DNA of 56,876 nt. Origin: Lysobacteraceae bacterium (lineage in GTDB: Bacteria; Pseudomonadota; Gammaproteobacteria; Xanthomonadales; Rhodanobacteraceae). Within the stretch, counting starts at the first letter, position 1. Every line of letters starts with the position of its first letter. A model generated the notes under the pieces. That model was not told where the DNA came from. It did no database searches and saw only the letters and a list, made by a program, of their open reading frames with translations. Where the stretch lies: positions 1-56,876 of the forward strand of contig JAGWIC010000006.1 in assembly GCA_028866435.1 (NCBI GenBank), in the 5' to 3' direction. Position numbers and translations under genes: made by a program. Shown one piece after another: positions 10,320 to 22,930 of the stretch.

Positions 10320-11755
10320 CCCTGCGTCGGCTGCTCGCGCACGAAGACCTGATGACGACCTTCCGGCGCGTCCACTTCATCGGCATTGGCGGCGTCGGCA
10401 TGAGCGGCATCGCCGAGGTTCTGCACAACCTCGGTTACGCGGTGTCGGGCTCCGACCGCGCCGGTTCGGCCACCACCAGGCGCCTGCAGCAGATGGGCGT
10501 GAAGGTGCACGTGGGGCACGCCGCCGAAAACATCGCCGAAGCCGATGTGGTGGTGACCTCCAGCGCGATCGGCCAGTCCAACCCGGAACTCGCCGCCGCC
10601 CACCTGGCGCGCATCCCGGTGATTCCGCGGGCGGAGATGCTGGGCGAACTGATGCGCTTCCGCCGCGGCGTGGCCATTGCCGGTACGCACGGCAAGACCA
10701 CCACCACCAGCCTCACCGCCAGCGTGCTGGCCGAGGCGGGTTACGACCCGACCTTCGTGATCGGCGGCCAGCTCAACGCGGCCGGCGCCAACGCCCGGCT
10801 GGGCACGGGCCAATACCTGGTCGCCGAAGCGGACGAGTCGGACGGCTCGTTCCTGCTGCTCTCGCCGGTGGTCGCCGCGATTACCAACATCGATGCCGAC
10901 CACCTGGAAAACTACGGTGGCGACTTCGCCCAGGTGAAGCAGGCGTTCGATGCCTTCCTGCATCGCCTGCCGTTCTACGGGCTGTCGGTGTTGTGCGTCG
11001 ACGATGCCGAGGTGGCGGCGCTGGCGCGCACCACCAATCGGCGGGTGACCACCTACGGCATTGATACCGTCGATGCCGACGTGCGGGCACTGAACGTACG
11101 CCAGGATGGCTTCGAGATGCATTTCGACCTGCAACTGCCGGGTCGTGCCGGCACGCTGGCGGTGACGCTCAACCTGCCCGGTCGCCACAACGTCCTCAAT
11201 GCGCTGGCGGCCGCCACCATCGGCTGGCAGCTGGGCGTGGAGGCGGAGGCCATCGCGCATGCGCTGAAACATTTCCAGGGTGTCGGCCGCCGCTTCCATC
11301 GGCGCGGTGAGATCGCCCTGGACCGGGGCAGCGTGCTGCTGGTCGACGACTATGGCCATCACCCGCGCGAGCTGGCCGCGGTGTTCGCGGCGGTGCGTGG
11401 CGGCTGGCCCGGCCGGCGGCTGGTGGTCGGCTTCCAGCCCCACCGCTACAGCCGCACGCGCGACCTGCTCGATGACTTCGCCAACGTGCTGGCCGAGGCG
11501 GACGTGCTGCTGCTGGCCGAGGTCTATCCCGCCGGCGAGGCGCCGATTGCCGGCGCCGACGGACGCGCGCTGGCGCGCGCCGTCCGCGCGCGGGGCAAGG
11601 TCGACCCGGTACTGGTCGATCATCCGCGCGAATTCCGCGACAACCTGCCGAGCCTGCTGCGCGACGGTGACCTGCTGCTGCTGCTCGGCGCCGGCGACAT
11701 CGGCGCGACCGCGCTGGAACTGGCCCAGGCCGGCCATCTGAGGACAAGCAAGTGA
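10316..11755 (+). CDS. murC: UDP-N-acetylmuramate:L-alanine ligase MurC
   Basis: MurC attaches L-alanine to UDP-MurNAc, the first step of stem-peptide assembly. The 479-residue protein has a Rossmann motif GIGGVGMSG near residues 22-30, the ATP loop GTHGKTTT at 123-130, and the typical EADESDGSF. The ATG at 10316 overlaps the murG stop. An internal ATG at 10352 could also serve and gives the more usual N-terminus just before FRRVHFIG. The stop overlaps the ddl GTG start. Confidence 0.96.
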   Translation: MTLRRLLAHEDLMTTFRRVHFIGIGGVGMSGIAEVLHNLGYAVSGSDRAGSATTRRLQQMGVKVHVGHAAENIAEADVVVTSSAIGQSNPELAAAHLARIPVIPRAEMLGELMRFRRGVAIAGTHGKTTTTSLTASVLAEAGYDPTFVIGGQLNAAGANARLGTGQYLVAEADESDGSFLLLSPVVAAITNIDADHLENYGGDFAQVKQAFDAFLHRLPFYGLSVLCVDDAEVAALARTTNRRVTTYGIDTVDADVRALNVRQDGFEMHFDLQLPGRAGTLAVTLNLPGRHNVLNALAAATIGWQLGVEAEAIAHALKHFQGVGRRFHRRGEIALDRGSVLLVDDYGHHPRELAAVFAAVRGGWPGRRLVVGFQPHRYSRTRDLLDDFANVLAEADVLLLAEVYPAGEAPIAGADGRALARAVRARGKVDPVLVDHPREFRDNLPSLLRDGDLLLLLGAGDIGATALELAQAGHLRTSK

Positions 11756-12705
11756 GTACTGCATACAAAAACAAGGTCAGCGATCCGGCCCGGTTCGGCC
11801 GTGTCGCGGTGGTCATGGGCGGCAGCTCGGCCGAACGGGAGGTGTCGCTGGATTCCGGCCGCAACGTGCTCGCCGCGCTGCGCGCGCGGGGCATCGACGC
11901 GCATGCGATCGACGGTATTCCCGCCTTGCTCGACGCGCTGCGGGCCGGACATTTCGCCCGCGTGTTCAACATCCTGCACGGCCAGCACGGCGGTGGCGAG
12001 GACGGCGTGCTGCAGGGGGCGCTGGAATCGCTCAACGTGCCGTATACCGGCTCCGGCGTGCTCGGCTCCGCCTTGTCGATGGACAAGACGCGGTCCAAGC
12101 GCGTGTGGCAGTCGCTGGGCCTGTCGACGCCGACCTTTGCCGCGCTGCCGCGTGGCGCCGACGTGCACGCGGCGGCACGCCGGGTCGGCTTCCCGCTGAT
12201 CGTCAAGCCGGCCTGCGAAGGCTCCAGCGTCGGCGTGACGCGGGTGTTTGCCGAGAACGACCTCGACGCGGCGGTGGCGCTGGCCGCGAAGTATCCCGGC
12301 GACCTGCTGATGGAGACCCTGATCGAAGGCGACGAGCTGACCGTGGCCATTCTCGGCCGCCAGGTGTTGCCGAGCATCCACATCGTGCCCAAGGGCGCCT
12401 TCTACGACTACAACGCGAAATACGTGGCCGAGGACACCCGCTACATCTGCCCCGGCGCGCAGGGCGTGGCGGCCGAGGAACTGGCGACGCTGTCGCTGGC
12501 GGCGTTCGATGCGCTGGGTTGCTCCGGCTGGGGGCGCGTCGACGTGATGCGCGACCGCAACGGCAGGAACTGGCTGCTGGAAGTCAACACGGCACCCGGC
12601 ATGACCTCGCACTCGCTGGTGCCCAAGGCGGCCGCGGCGGCCGGCATCGACTATCAGGAACTGTGCTGGCGGGTACTCGAAACCAGCTTGAGGGAGGAGG
12701 CGTGA
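11752..12705 (+). CDS. ddl: D-alanine:D-alanine ligase
   Basis: Ddl makes the D-Ala-D-Ala dipeptide used by MurF and belongs to the ATP-grasp superfamily. The 317-residue product contains the N-terminal [17 protein letters not shown]-type signature, [13 protein letters not shown], and the C-terminal metal/ATP region [17 protein letters not shown]. The start is GTG at 11752, overlapping the murC stop. This placement between murC and ftsQ corresponds to ddlB of E. coli. Confidence 0.96.
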   Translation: MSTAYKNKVSDPARFGRVAVVMGGSSAEREVSLDSGRNVLAALRARGIDAHAIDGIPALLDALRAGHFARVFNILHGQHGGGEDGVLQGALESLNVPYTGSGVLGSALSMDKTRSKRVWQSLGLSTPTFAALPRGADVHAAARRVGFPLIVKPACEGSSVGVTRVFAENDLDAAVALAAKYPGDLLMETLIEGDELTVAILGRQVLPSIHIVPKGAFYDYNAKYVAEDTRYICPGAQGVAAEELATLSLAAFDALGCSGWGRVDVMRDRNGRNWLLEVNTAPGMTSHSLVPKAAAAAGIDYQELCWRVLETSLREEA

Positions 12706-13436
12706 AAGGATCGGTGCGCCTGATTGCCTGGTTGCTGGCCATCGGCCTGGTCGCGCTGCCGATCGTCGGCGTGCTGCGCGGCTGGTTCGCCGCCGGCCGC
12801 TGGCCGGTGACGCAACTGACCGTGCAGGCCGAATTCAAGCATGTGCGGGCGGCCGACATCCGTGCGGCGGTGCTGCCTTGCCTGGGCAAGGGCTTCTTCG
12901 CGCTGGACCTGGATGCCGTGCAGAAGGCCGTGGCCGCGCTGCCCTGGGTCGAGTCCGTCGAGGCGCGCAAGCGCTGGCCCGACACCTTGCAGCTGCGCGT
13001 CTACGAGCGCCAGCCGTTCGCCCGCTGGAACGGCACGCACCTGATCAGCCAGCAGGGGCAGGTATTCGACGTGCCCGACGCGAACGCCATCAGCGCCCTG
13101 CCGGACCTGCGCGGGCCGGACGCGCGGCTCGCCGAGGTGGTGAGTTTCTATGCGCAGACCAGCAAGGCATTCGCCGGCACCCACCTGAAGATCATGGGAG
13201 TGACGCTGAGCGATCGCGGCAGCTGGAGCGTCACCACGGCGAACGGCGCGCGGATCGTGATCGGCGATCGCGACCAGGCCGGCAAGCGCCTGCACCGGTT
13301 TCTCGACGTCTATCCGCAACTGATGGCCGGCCACGCCAACGGTTTTGTCTACGTCGACCTTCGTTACACCAATGGATTTGCCGTGCGCTGGCCCGCCGTG
13401 GCAGGCATCAACGCTGGAGGTTCCACCCGCTCATGA
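12702..13436 (+). CDS. ftsQ: Cell division protein FtsQ
   Basis: FtsQ is a bitopic divisome protein that binds FtsL and FtsB. The 244-residue product has a membrane segment at about residues 7-27. A POTRA-like domain follows ([10 protein letters not shown] onward), then the FtsQ region with [19 protein letters not shown]. The start is GTG at 12702, overlapping the ddl stop and preceded by GGGAGGAGG, the strongest ribosome-binding site in the cluster. It ends 10 bp before ftsA. Confidence 0.95.
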   Translation: MKGSVRLIAWLLAIGLVALPIVGVLRGWFAAGRWPVTQLTVQAEFKHVRAADIRAAVLPCLGKGFFALDLDAVQKAVAALPWVESVEARKRWPDTLQLRVYERQPFARWNGTHLISQQGQVFDVPDANAISALPDLRGPDARLAEVVSFYAQTSKAFAGTHLKIMGVTLSDRGSWSVTTANGARIVIGDRDQAGKRLHRFLDVYPQLMAGHANGFVYVDLRYTNGFAVRWPAVAGINAGGSTRS

Positions 13437-13446
13437 CTATCTCGCT

Positions 13447-14679
13447 ATGAAATCGCGCAACGACAAGCAGCTTGTGGTCGGCCTGGATATCGGCACCTCA
13501 AAGGTGGTGGCGATCGTCGGCGAGTACGAGCCCGGCGAGCCGATCACCGTGATCGGCATCGGCACCCACGTATCGCGCGGCATGAAGCGAGGCTCGGTGG
13601 TGGACATCGAGTCGACGGTGCACTCCATCCAGCGCGCGGTGGAGGAGGCCGAGCTGATGGCCGGCTGCGACATCCGCTCGGTCTACGCCTCGATCTCCGG
13701 CAGCCATCTGGAGACCCGCAACTCGCACGGCAATGCCGCCATTCGCGATCGCGAGGTCACCGCGGCGGACCTGGAGCAGGTGCTCGAAGCGGCCAGCGCG
13801 GTGGCGATCCCGGCCGACCGCAAGGTGCTCTACAAGGAATCGCAGGAGTACCGCATCGATGGCCAGGACGGCATCCGCTCGCCGGTGGGCATGAGTGGCG
13901 TGCGGCTCGAGGCCAACGTGCACCTGGTGACCGGTGCGGCCGCCGCCGTGCAAAACATCAGCAAGTGCATCCAGCGCTGCGGCTTGACCGTCGATGAGCT
14001 GGTGCCCTCGGCGCTGGCCAGCGCCAAGGCGGTGTTGACCGACGACGAGCGCGAGCTTGGCGTGTGCCTGGTCGACATCGGCGCCGGTACCACCGACATC
14101 GCCATCTACACGCAGGGTTCGATCCGCTACACCGCGTCGCTGCCGATCGGCGGCGACCAGGTCACCAGCGACATCGCCTACGGCGTGCACACGCCGACGG
14201 CGCATGCCGAGGAAATCAAGATCAAGTACGCCTGTGCGCAGACCGGCCTGGCGCACGCGGAGGAGACCATCCAGGTCCCCAGCGTCGGCGACCGCCCGCC
14301 GCGCCGGCTCGCCCGGCAGTCTCTGGCGCAGAGCGTGCAGGCACGTTACGAGGAAATTTTCGAGATGGTGCAGGACCAGCTGCGCCGCTCCGGCTACGAG
14401 AGCCTGGTGGCCGCCGGCGTGGTGCTCACCGGCGGCGCGTCGAGGATGGAGGGCGCGCTGGAGCTGGCCGAGGAGATCTTCCACAAGATGGTGCGCATCG
14501 GCGTGCCGCAACAGATCGAGGGGCTTGGCGACGTGGTCACCAGCCCGCTGCACGCCACTGGCGTGGGCCTGCTGCTGCACGGCTCGCGCACGGGCGGAGT
14601 GCGCGTCGCCGGCCCGGCCGGCGGCAGCGTCGGCGGCATGATCGGAAAGGTTCGCGGCTGGCTGGCGAGAAATTTTTGA
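13447..14679 (+). CDS. ftsA: Cell division protein FtsA
   Basis: FtsA is an actin-like ATPase that tethers FtsZ to the membrane. The 410-residue product starts with the phosphate-1 motif GLDIGTSKV and has [11 protein letters not shown] (phosphate 2) and [10 protein letters not shown] near the end. The C-terminal amphipathic tail, [10 protein letters not shown], is the membrane-targeting sequence. The ATG at 13447 gives the canonical N-terminus. An open stretch of 34 residues upstream overlaps ftsQ out of frame and is rejected. Confidence 0.97.
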   Translation: MKSRNDKQLVVGLDIGTSKVVAIVGEYEPGEPITVIGIGTHVSRGMKRGSVVDIESTVHSIQRAVEEAELMAGCDIRSVYASISGSHLETRNSHGNAAIRDREVTAADLEQVLEAASAVAIPADRKVLYKESQEYRIDGQDGIRSPVGMSGVRLEANVHLVTGAAAAVQNISKCIQRCGLTVDELVPSALASAKAVLTDDERELGVCLVDIGAGTTDIAIYTQGSIRYTASLPIGGDQVTSDIAYGVHTPTAHAEEIKIKYACAQTGLAHAEETIQVPSVGDRPPRRLARQSLAQSVQARYEEIFEMVQDQLRRSGYESLVAAGVVLTGGASRMEGALELAEEIFHKMVRIGVPQQIEGLGDVVTSPLHATGVGLLLHGSRTGGVRVAGPAGGSVGGMIGKVRGWLARNF

Positions 14680-14757
14680 GGGCCGCGCCGACGACCCAGC
14701 GGCAGTTTTAGGCGGCGCAGGATGCGCGGCCGCGGGCAGAAGGACCATGGGCCCACC

Positions 14758-14789
14758 ACCGGGAACCGACAGGAGTCGGCCATCCCGGT
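14758..14789 (+). promoter_or_regulatory. Two-tier hairpin in the ftsZ leader
   Basis: ACCGGGA (14758-14764) pairs perfectly with TCCCGGT (14783-14789). Inside it CCGAC (14766-14770) pairs with GTCGG (14775-14779) around an AGGA loop. The structure ends 32 nt before the ftsZ start in the 142-bp ftsA-ftsZ gap. It could affect ftsZ mRNA stability or read-through. No function is known. Confidence 0.4.
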
Positions 14790-14821
14790 TACAACGACAA
14801 CAACTCTACGGAGGACGGGAA

Positions 14822-16006
14822 ATGTTTGAACTGATCGATAAACTCGCACCCAACGCGGTCATCAAGGTCATCGGCATCGGTGGCGGTGGCGGCAATGCCG
14901 TGGCGCACATGCTCAACGCCAACATCGAAGGCGTCGAATTCGTGGTCGCCAACACCGACGCGCAGGCGATGGGCAACTGCGGCTCGCGTACCCACCTCCA
15001 GCTCGGCGGCAACGTCACCAAGGGTCTCGGCGCCGGCGCCAATCCGGAAGTCGGGCGCCAGGCCGCGCTCGAGGATCGCGAGCGGATCGAGGCGATGCTG
15101 GAAGGCGCCGACATGGTGTTCATCACCGCCGGCATGGGTGGCGGCACCGGCACCGGTGCCGCGCCGGTGGTGGCGCAGCTGGCGAAGGAGAAGGGCATTC
15201 TCACCGTGGCGGTGGTGACCAAGCCGTTCCCGTTCGAGGGTCGCCGCCGCATGCAGGTGGCGCTGAAGGGCATCGAGGACCTGTCGCAGCACGTCGACTC
15301 GCTGATCACCGTGCCGAACGAGAAGCTGCTCAGCGTGCTTGGCCGCGACGTGACCCTGCTGAACGCCTTCAAGGCGGCCAACGACGTGCTGCAGGGCGCG
15401 GTGCAGGGTATCGCCGACCTGATCACCTCGCCCGGCCTGATCAACGTCGACTTCGCCGACGTGCGCACGGTGATGTCGGAAATGGGCCTGGCCATGATGG
15501 GTTCGGGCACGGCCCGGGGTGACGACCGGGCGCAGGCCGCGGCCGAGGCGGCGATCAAGAACCCGCTGCTGGAAGACGTCAACCTCAACGGCGCCTGCGG
15601 CATCCTGGTCAATGTCACGGCCGGCACCAACCTGACCATGCGCGAGTTCGACGAAATCGGCCGTATCATCCACGATTTCGCCAGCGAAGATGCCACTGTG
15701 GTGATCGGCACCTCGCTCGATCCGGAAATGAAGGACGACGTGCGCGTGACCGTGGTGGCGACCGGCCTCAACCGTGCCAATGCCTCGCGCCAGCAGCCGC
15801 CGATCCGCATGGTCGAGACCCAGCAGGTGCAGATGCGCCCGCGGCCGGTCGTGCTGCGCACGGGTACCGGCAACGAGGTGGTCGACTACGCCCATCCGGA
15901 GATGGCAGTGGGCAACCCCCGTGCCGAGCCGGCGACGCAGAAGCAGGCGGAGCCGGGCTTCGACTACCTGGATATCCCGGCGTTCCTGCGCCGCCAGGCC
16001 GATTGA
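14822..16006 (+). CDS. ftsZ: Cell division protein FtsZ
   Basis: FtsZ is the tubulin-like GTPase that forms the Z ring. The 394-residue protein has the GTP-binding GGGTGTG at residues 106-112, as in E. coli. It also has the T7 loop around [11 protein letters not shown] and the C-terminal conserved peptide [12 protein letters not shown], which binds FtsA and ZipA. The ATG at 14822 follows GGAGGACGGGAA. Unlike the genes upstream it has a 142-bp leader with a hairpin, so separate control is likely. Confidence 0.98.
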   Translation: MFELIDKLAPNAVIKVIGIGGGGGNAVAHMLNANIEGVEFVVANTDAQAMGNCGSRTHLQLGGNVTKGLGAGANPEVGRQAALEDRERIEAMLEGADMVFITAGMGGGTGTGAAPVVAQLAKEKGILTVAVVTKPFPFEGRRRMQVALKGIEDLSQHVDSLITVPNEKLLSVLGRDVTLLNAFKAANDVLQGAVQGIADLITSPGLINVDFADVRTVMSEMGLAMMGSGTARGDDRAQAAAEAAIKNPLLEDVNLNGACGILVNVTAGTNLTMREFDEIGRIIHDFASEDATVVIGTSLDPEMKDDVRVTVVATGLNRANASRQQPPIRMVETQQVQMRPRPVVLRTGTGNEVVDYAHPEMAVGNPRAEPATQKQAEPGFDYLDIPAFLRRQAD

Positions 16007-16410
16007 GTTCCGCGCCGGGCGCCCGCTCCCCCCCCCATGGCATTTCGTCGCGGGGGTTGAACGATCGCTCGCCTGACGGGTCAGTGCACGGTCGGGTCGA
16101 CACCGTCGGTCCCGGCCTGGGTGTTCGGCCGGGTTGCCGTCGAACCGGCACGGGTCCTGTCAACGGAAGTCGTGGATGGTCCGTTCGTGGTTTGCAGTTA
16201 TGCTTCAAGACTGTGCGTCGGGATGACGCATGGCCAGTTCGTGGGCCCGCCCGCGGCCACTGGTCCGATATTCCGTGCCGGATTCCCGTCCCCGGCATGG
16301 AATATCGTGTTGCTTCAATGGCTTGTCGGCAGGTGTCGGTACGGTGGCGCCGCTGCTGTTCAAACTTGAAGGCGGGATGAAGGCTTAACAGGACTGTACG
16401 GTACGGTTTG
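16007..16410. other. Non-coding gap between ftsZ and the lpxC promoter
   Basis: I see no credible gene here. The stretch holds a run of nine C at 16028-16036 just after the ftsZ stop. A hairpin follows, formed by CCCGGCC (16111-16117) and GGCCGGG (16127-16133), which may end dcw transcripts. The rest is ordinary GC-rich sequence whose short open frames lack ribosome-binding sites and recognisable content. Confidence 0.5.
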
Positions 16411-16411
16411 C

Positions 16412-16440
16412 TTTTATCACAGGTTAAAACTGTGTTAGCA
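16412..16440 (+). promoter_or_regulatory. Probable lpxC promoter with internal dyad
   Basis: A TTATCA -35-like box and a TAGCAT -10-like box are separated by about 16 bp, some 45 bp before the lpxC start. Between and around them lies a dyad, CACAG-N7-CTGTG, that could bind a dimeric regulator. Base-level placement is approximate. The AT-richness stands out from the GC-rich surroundings. Confidence 0.45.
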
Positions 16441-16482
16441 TCCGCTCCTCATTGGCTGCTGCCTCCACTGGTACCAACAACA

Positions 16483-17397
16483 ATGATCAAGCAGCGTACG
16501 CTCAAAAACATCATCCGGGCGACCGGCGTCGGCCTGCATACCGGCGACAAGGTCTACATGACCCTGCGTCCGGCCGGCCCGAACACCGGAATCGTTTTCC
16601 GCCGGACGGATCTCAATCCGCCAGTGGATATCCGTGCGCGGCAGGACAATGTCGGCGATACCCGGCTGTCGACCACGCTGGCCAACGGCGACGTGCGCGT
16701 GTCCACGGTCGAGCACCTGCTCTCGGCGATGGCCGGCCTCGGCATCGACAATGCCTATGTCGACCTGTCGGCGCCCGAAGTACCCATCATGGACGGCAGC
16801 GCCGGCCCGTTCGTGTTCCTGCTGCAGTCGGCAGGTATCGAAGAGCAGAATGCAGCCAAGCGCTTCATTCGCATCAAGAAGCCGATCAGGGTCCAGGAAG
16901 GCGACAAGTGGGCCAGTTTCGATCCGTTCGAGGGCTTCAAGGTCGGTTTCTCGATCGATTTCAACCACCCGATCATCAGCAAGCGCACCTCGCGCGCCGA
17001 GATCGACTTTTCAACCACGTCCTTCGTCAAGGAAGTGAGCCGGGCCCGCACGTTCGGGTTCATGCGTGACATCGAGATGCTGCGCGAGCACAACCTGGCC
17101 CTCGGCGGCTCGATGGACAACGCGGTGGTGCTGGACGATTACCGGGTTCTCAATGAGGACGGTTTGCGTTACGAGGACGAGTTCGTCAAGCACAAGATCC
17201 TCGACGCGATCGGCGATCTCTACCTGCTCGGCCACAGCCTGATCGGCGCCTACCATGCGCACAAGTCGGGCCATGAGTTGAACAACAAGTTGCTGCGCGC
17301 CCTCGTTGCCGATGCCTCGGCCTGGGAGGAAGTGAGCTACCAGGACGATCCGGCGACCTCGCCGATCTCCTACGCCCATCCCGCGCAGGCCATCTGA
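16483..17397 (+). CDS. lpxC: UDP-3-O-acyl-N-acetylglucosamine deacetylase LpxC
   Basis: LpxC is the zinc-dependent committed step of lipid A synthesis. The 304-residue protein keeps the zinc ligands H78 (VEHLL), H237 and D241 ([10 protein letters not shown]), and the catalytic H264 (KSGHELN), at the same numbers as E. coli. The ATG at 16483 gives the canonical MIKQRTL N-terminus. No clear Shine-Dalgarno precedes it, so translation may be weak or regulated. A strong terminator follows 40 bp after the stop. Confidence 0.97.
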   Translation: MIKQRTLKNIIRATGVGLHTGDKVYMTLRPAGPNTGIVFRRTDLNPPVDIRARQDNVGDTRLSTTLANGDVRVSTVEHLLSAMAGLGIDNAYVDLSAPEVPIMDGSAGPFVFLLQSAGIEEQNAAKRFIRIKKPIRVQEGDKWASFDPFEGFKVGFSIDFNHPIISKRTSRAEIDFSTTSFVKEVSRARTFGFMRDIEMLREHNLALGGSMDNAVVLDDYRVLNEDGLRYEDEFVKHKILDAIGDLYLLGHSLIGAYHAHKSGHELNNKLLRALVADASAWEEVSYQDDPATSPISYAHPAQAI

Positions 17398-17437
17398 GCC
17401 GAGCCTTCTCCCGCATCAGTCGCACGCGCCGCCCGCT

Positions 17438-17465
17438 AACGGCCACTTCACGCGAAGTGGCCGTT
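17438..17465 (+). terminator. Intrinsic terminator after lpxC
   Basis: A perfect 12-bp stem (17438-17449 with 17454-17465) closes an ACGC loop and runs into TTCGCTTT. It begins 40 bp after the lpxC stop. The symmetry means it could also stop leftward transcription coming from dciA. Confidence 0.85.
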
Positions 17466-17549
17466 TCGCTTTGTGAGGCCGATCGCGTCGCCGCCGGCCA
17501 GTTCACGGTTTGCGCACGGGTATTGGTGCTGACCGGATCGACCATGCTA

Positions 17550-17574
17550 TAAAGCGCCCTTTCGTGAAGGGCGC
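17550..17574 (-). terminator. Intrinsic terminator after dciA (reads leftward)
   Basis: GCGCCCTT (17554-17561) pairs perfectly with AAGGGCGC (17567-17574). On the minus strand the stem is followed by TTTATAG, a short T tract. It lies 62 bp beyond the dciA stop. On the plus strand the same TATAAA could be mistaken for a -10 box, but no good -35 box is present. Confidence 0.55.
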
Positions 17575-17636
17575 GTGCACTGTCGCGCGCCAATCGGCTG
17601 GATCCATGCCGCGCCGGGCGTATCGCCGGCAAGGCT

Positions 17637-18101
17637 TCAGGAATCAGCGACTTCGGCGAGGGACGCCAGCTGCAGGAGCATGGCCCGCCATTCGGGGTCG
17701 GTGAAGGACGCGGCGGCGGCCCTGAGATGGGCGGCGGCCGCGGGTGAAAGCGGCTTCGACCGATCCGGTGCCACTGCAGCCGGTGGTTGGGGGGACACTT
17801 TCACGGTGACGGAACTGGCGGACGTGCCGATGGCGCGTGCGGTGGCAAGGATCTGGGTCTGCATCAATCGCAGGCGCGACGCCCATCCCGGTGAAGACGC
17901 CAAGAAGACGAGGCGGTCGTTGCGCAGGTTGGCGAATCTCACCTGCTCGCGCAACGGCGACGGCAACGTCTGGCGCAGGGCGCGATCCAGCGCTTCGAGC
18001 GCACTGGCCTTGCCGGCCAGTGTGGCGAAGGAGCCGCAGTCGGCTAGGGGCCTCGGCCCGTTGCCCTGGCGGCGAGTCATTGCTGGCGTGGTGCGTTGCA
18101 T
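17637..18101 (-). CDS. dciA: DUF721 protein, probable replicative helicase loader DciA
   Basis: DUF721 (DciA) proteins help load the DnaB helicase in bacteria that lack DnaC or DnaI. The product, about 154 residues from the ATG at 18101 (147 from 18080), has the family core around RQTLPSPLREQVRFANLRND and LVFLASSPGWASRLR. A proline/alanine-rich C-terminal stretch follows. Neither start has a strong ribosome-binding site. The open frame extends upstream, but that part is antisense to the M23 gene and unlikely to be coding. It is divergent from the M23 peptidase with under 30 bp between starts. Confidence 0.8.
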   Translation of the reverse strand: MQRTTPAMTRRQGNGPRPLADCGSFATLAGKASALEALDRALRQTLPSPLREQVRFANLRNDRLVFLASSPGWASRLRLMQTQILATARAIGTSASSVTVKVSPQPPAAVAPDRSKPLSPAAAAHLRAAAASFTDPEWRAMLLQLASLAEVADS

Positions 18102-18129
18102 GGTGCCGGCATTCGACCTTGGTAAAGAC

Positions 18130-19059
18130 ATGCAAATCATACTCGTATCACGCGCCAGGAAGGCGCCAAGGACACTCGATCTCACCGACCGGCGCATGCG
18201 CTGGAAGCTGCTTTCGATGCTGTCGCTGGCGGTGTTCGGGCTGGTCGGGGCGGGTGTCGGGCTGGCCTTGATGGTGGCAAGTCCGCGCGATCGCGCGTTG
18301 ACCGAAATACGCGATCTGCAAAAGCAGATCCGCAGCCAGGATGCCCAGTTGCACGGGGTGCGCACGGATGCCCACCGCGACCTGGACGCGCTGGCGGTGA
18401 AGCTGGGGCAGCTGCAGGCGCAGTCGACCCGGCTCAATGCCCTCGGCGAGCAGTTGGCGGAAGTCGGCAAGCTGGACAATGGCGAGTTCAATTTCGACCA
18501 GCAGCCCGCGGTCGGTGGGGTCGAGGACGCCAGCGGCACCGCCTATGCCCTGCCGCCAGCGCTGGACCGCAGCATCGACCAGTTGGCGGCCCAGTTCGAT
18601 CGCCAGCAGGCGCAATTGTCGGCGCTGCAGAGCCTGTTGCTGGACGCGCGCATCGAGTCGAGCCTCAAGCCCACCGGCATGCCGGTTCAGGGCTACATCT
18701 CCTCCTATTTCGGTGTTCGCCCGGATCCCTTCGACGGGCATCCGGAGCGGCATACCGGCATCGACATCGCCACGCCCTACGGCACCTCCGTGCATGCCGT
18801 CGCCGAAGGCATGGTGACCTTTGCCGGGGTGCGCAACGGCTACGGCAACGTCGTCGAGATCGACCACGGCAACGGCTACATGACCCGTTACGCGCACAAC
18901 AGCCGACTGGACGTGCATCCTGGCCAGCACGTGCAGGTGGGCCAGGTGATCGCCCAGGCGGGGTCGACCGGTCGTTCCACCGGCTCGCACGTGCATTTCG
19001 AGGTCTGGTACGACGGCCGCGTGGTCAATCCGCTGGCCTTTGTCCGCAACCACCGTTGA
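18130..19059 (+). CDS. M23-family membrane-anchored metallopeptidase
   Basis: This is probably a periplasmic peptidoglycan endopeptidase or an amidase-activating LytM protein. The 309-residue product has a basic N-terminus, one membrane segment at about 33-55, and a Q/L-rich coiled coil from 60 to 175. A C-terminal LytM domain carries a full zinc set: H208-x3-D212 (HTGID) and H287-x-H289 (HVHFE). Because the zinc residues are intact, real hydrolase activity is expected, unlike EnvC/NlpD-type activators. The gene lies between dciA and secA, a placement also seen in related bacteria. Confidence 0.88.
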   Translation: MQIILVSRARKAPRTLDLTDRRMRWKLLSMLSLAVFGLVGAGVGLALMVASPRDRALTEIRDLQKQIRSQDAQLHGVRTDAHRDLDALAVKLGQLQAQSTRLNALGEQLAEVGKLDNGEFNFDQQPAVGGVEDASGTAYALPPALDRSIDQLAAQFDRQQAQLSALQSLLLDARIESSLKPTGMPVQGYISSYFGVRPDPFDGHPERHTGIDIATPYGTSVHAVAEGMVTFAGVRNGYGNVVEIDHGNGYMTRYAHNSRLDVHPGQHVQVGQVIAQAGSTGRSTGSHVHFEVWYDGRVVNPLAFVRNHR

Positions 19060-19147
19060 CGCCGGGCCTGCCGTCCGGCCGCCCTTGAATCCGTCGCCGG
19101 CCGACGCCATGCAGGACGCTGGATCGGATGGTCGTTGGCCGCGATAC

Positions 19148-19163
19148 CCCGGCTGCAGCCGGG
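19148..19163. terminator. Perfect palindrome between the M23 gene and secA
   Basis: CCCGGC-TGCA-GCCGGG forms a 6-bp GC stem with a 4-nt loop, 88 bp after the M23 stop and 77 bp before secA. There is no T tract, so it is only a weak terminator candidate. No E. coli-like secM gene is visible in this 181-bp gap. Confidence 0.3.
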
Positions 19164-19240
19164 CCGTGGCGGCCATGTAGTACCATGCCCGATCAGCTCG
19201 CGACCATGGCGGGCATTCTGTTCCCCAATCCGGAAAACCG

Positions 19241-21976
<2,736 letters not shown>

Positions 21977-22005
21977 GCGGGAAGTGAGACAAGACGAGTG
22001 AGGAA

Positions 22006-22029
22006 AGAGAAGGCCGCGCGGCTTTCTCT
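22006..22029. terminator. Bidirectional hairpin between convergent secA and apaH
   Basis: AGAGAAGGCCG (22006-22016) pairs with CGGCTTTCTCT (22019-22029), with one G-T pair and a 2-nt apical gap. The flanks GAGTGAGG and CTCACGACTCACTCC add further partial pairing. It sits 30 bp after the secA stop and 35 bp beyond the apaH stop on the other strand, so it can serve both genes. Confidence 0.7.
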
Positions 22030-22063
22030 CACGACTCACTCCTCTTCACCCACGGCTGGCTGT

Positions 22064-22915
22064 TCAGTCCCCGCCGCCCGGTGGCCGCGTGCGATGGGGT
22101 TCGGCCTTGACCGTGATGTAGCGGGGCTCCTCCGCATCGATCTGCAACGCGGTCAGTTCGCCGCCCCACACGCAGCCGGTGTCGATCGCGTACACGCCGA
22201 GACCGGCGAAGCGACCCAGCGCGGACCAGTGGCCGCAGACGATCCGTGTATCCCGCCGGCGCATGCCGGGCACCGAGAACCAAGGATACAGGCCCGGCTT
22301 CTGCGTGCCGGGAATGTCCTTGGCCTCGAAGTCGATCCGGCCGTTGACGTCGCAGTAACGCATGCGCGTCATCGTGTTGATGGTGGCGCGCTGGCGCTCC
22401 AGGCCCTGCAGCCGGCTGGACCACACCGCGGGGCGATTGCCGAACAGGTTGCGCAGCAGGCGCGGGTGACGGGGGCTGGACAGCTCGCGTTCCACCTCCT
22501 GCGCGGCGCGCATGGCCTGCCGCAGGGTCCACATCGGCGCCAGGCCGGCGTGGACCATGGTCCAGTTGAGTTTCTCGTCGTGGTGCAGCAGCTTCTGCGA
22601 GCGCAGCCACTCGAACAGCACCGGCGCGTCGTCGGCGAACAGCACGTTGCGCAACTCGGGGTTCACCCGCGCCTGCGCGTCGGGACGTCGTTGCGCGATC
22701 GCCAGCAGGCTCAGGTCGTGATTGCCCAGGGTGACCACGCTGGACTCGCGCAAGCCGTGGATCAGCCGCAGCGTCTCCAGCGACTGGCCGCCGCGGTTGA
22801 CCAGGTCGCCGCAGAACCAGAGCTGGTCCTGCGCCGGATCGAAGCGCAGTTTTTCGAGCAGTCGCTGAAGTTCGGGGTAGCAACCCTGCACGTCGCCAAT
22901 CGCGTACGTAGCCAT
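22064..22915 (-). CDS. apaH: Symmetrical bis(5'-nucleosyl)-tetraphosphatase ApaH
   Basis: ApaH hydrolyses Ap4A to two ADP and can remove Np4 caps from RNA. The 283-residue calcineurin-like phosphoesterase shows GDVQGCYPE, GDLVNRG and GNHDLSLL in order near the N-terminus. The Gln in the first motif replaces the His of E. coli ApaH, but the same change occurs in many ApaH proteins, so activity is expected. It is the last gene of the lptD operon, 15 bp after apaG. Confidence 0.95.
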   Translation of the reverse strand: MATYAIGDVQGCYPELQRLLEKLRFDPAQDQLWFCGDLVNRGGQSLETLRLIHGLRESSVVTLGNHDLSLLAIAQRRPDAQARVNPELRNVLFADDAPVLFEWLRSQKLLHHDEKLNWTMVHAGLAPMWTLRQAMRAAQEVERELSSPRHPRLLRNLFGNRPAVWSSRLQGLERQRATINTMTRMRYCDVNGRIDFEAKDIPGTQKPGLYPWFSVPGMRRRDTRIVCGHWSALGRFAGLGVYAIDTGCVWGGELTALQIDAEEPRYITVKAEPHRTRPPGGGD

Positions 22916-22930
22916 GTCAGAGCAGGGCCA

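Noticed and set aside
19060-19240. A secM arrest-peptide gene upstream of secA
   Set aside because: The 181-bp gap has no exported short frame with an arrest-like sequence, and the upstream neighbour is an M23 peptidase.
22064-22915. ApaH with a lost metal ligand (His to Gln in GDVQGC)
   Set aside because: The Gln form is common among ApaH proteins of other proteobacteria, so it is not a sign of inactivation.
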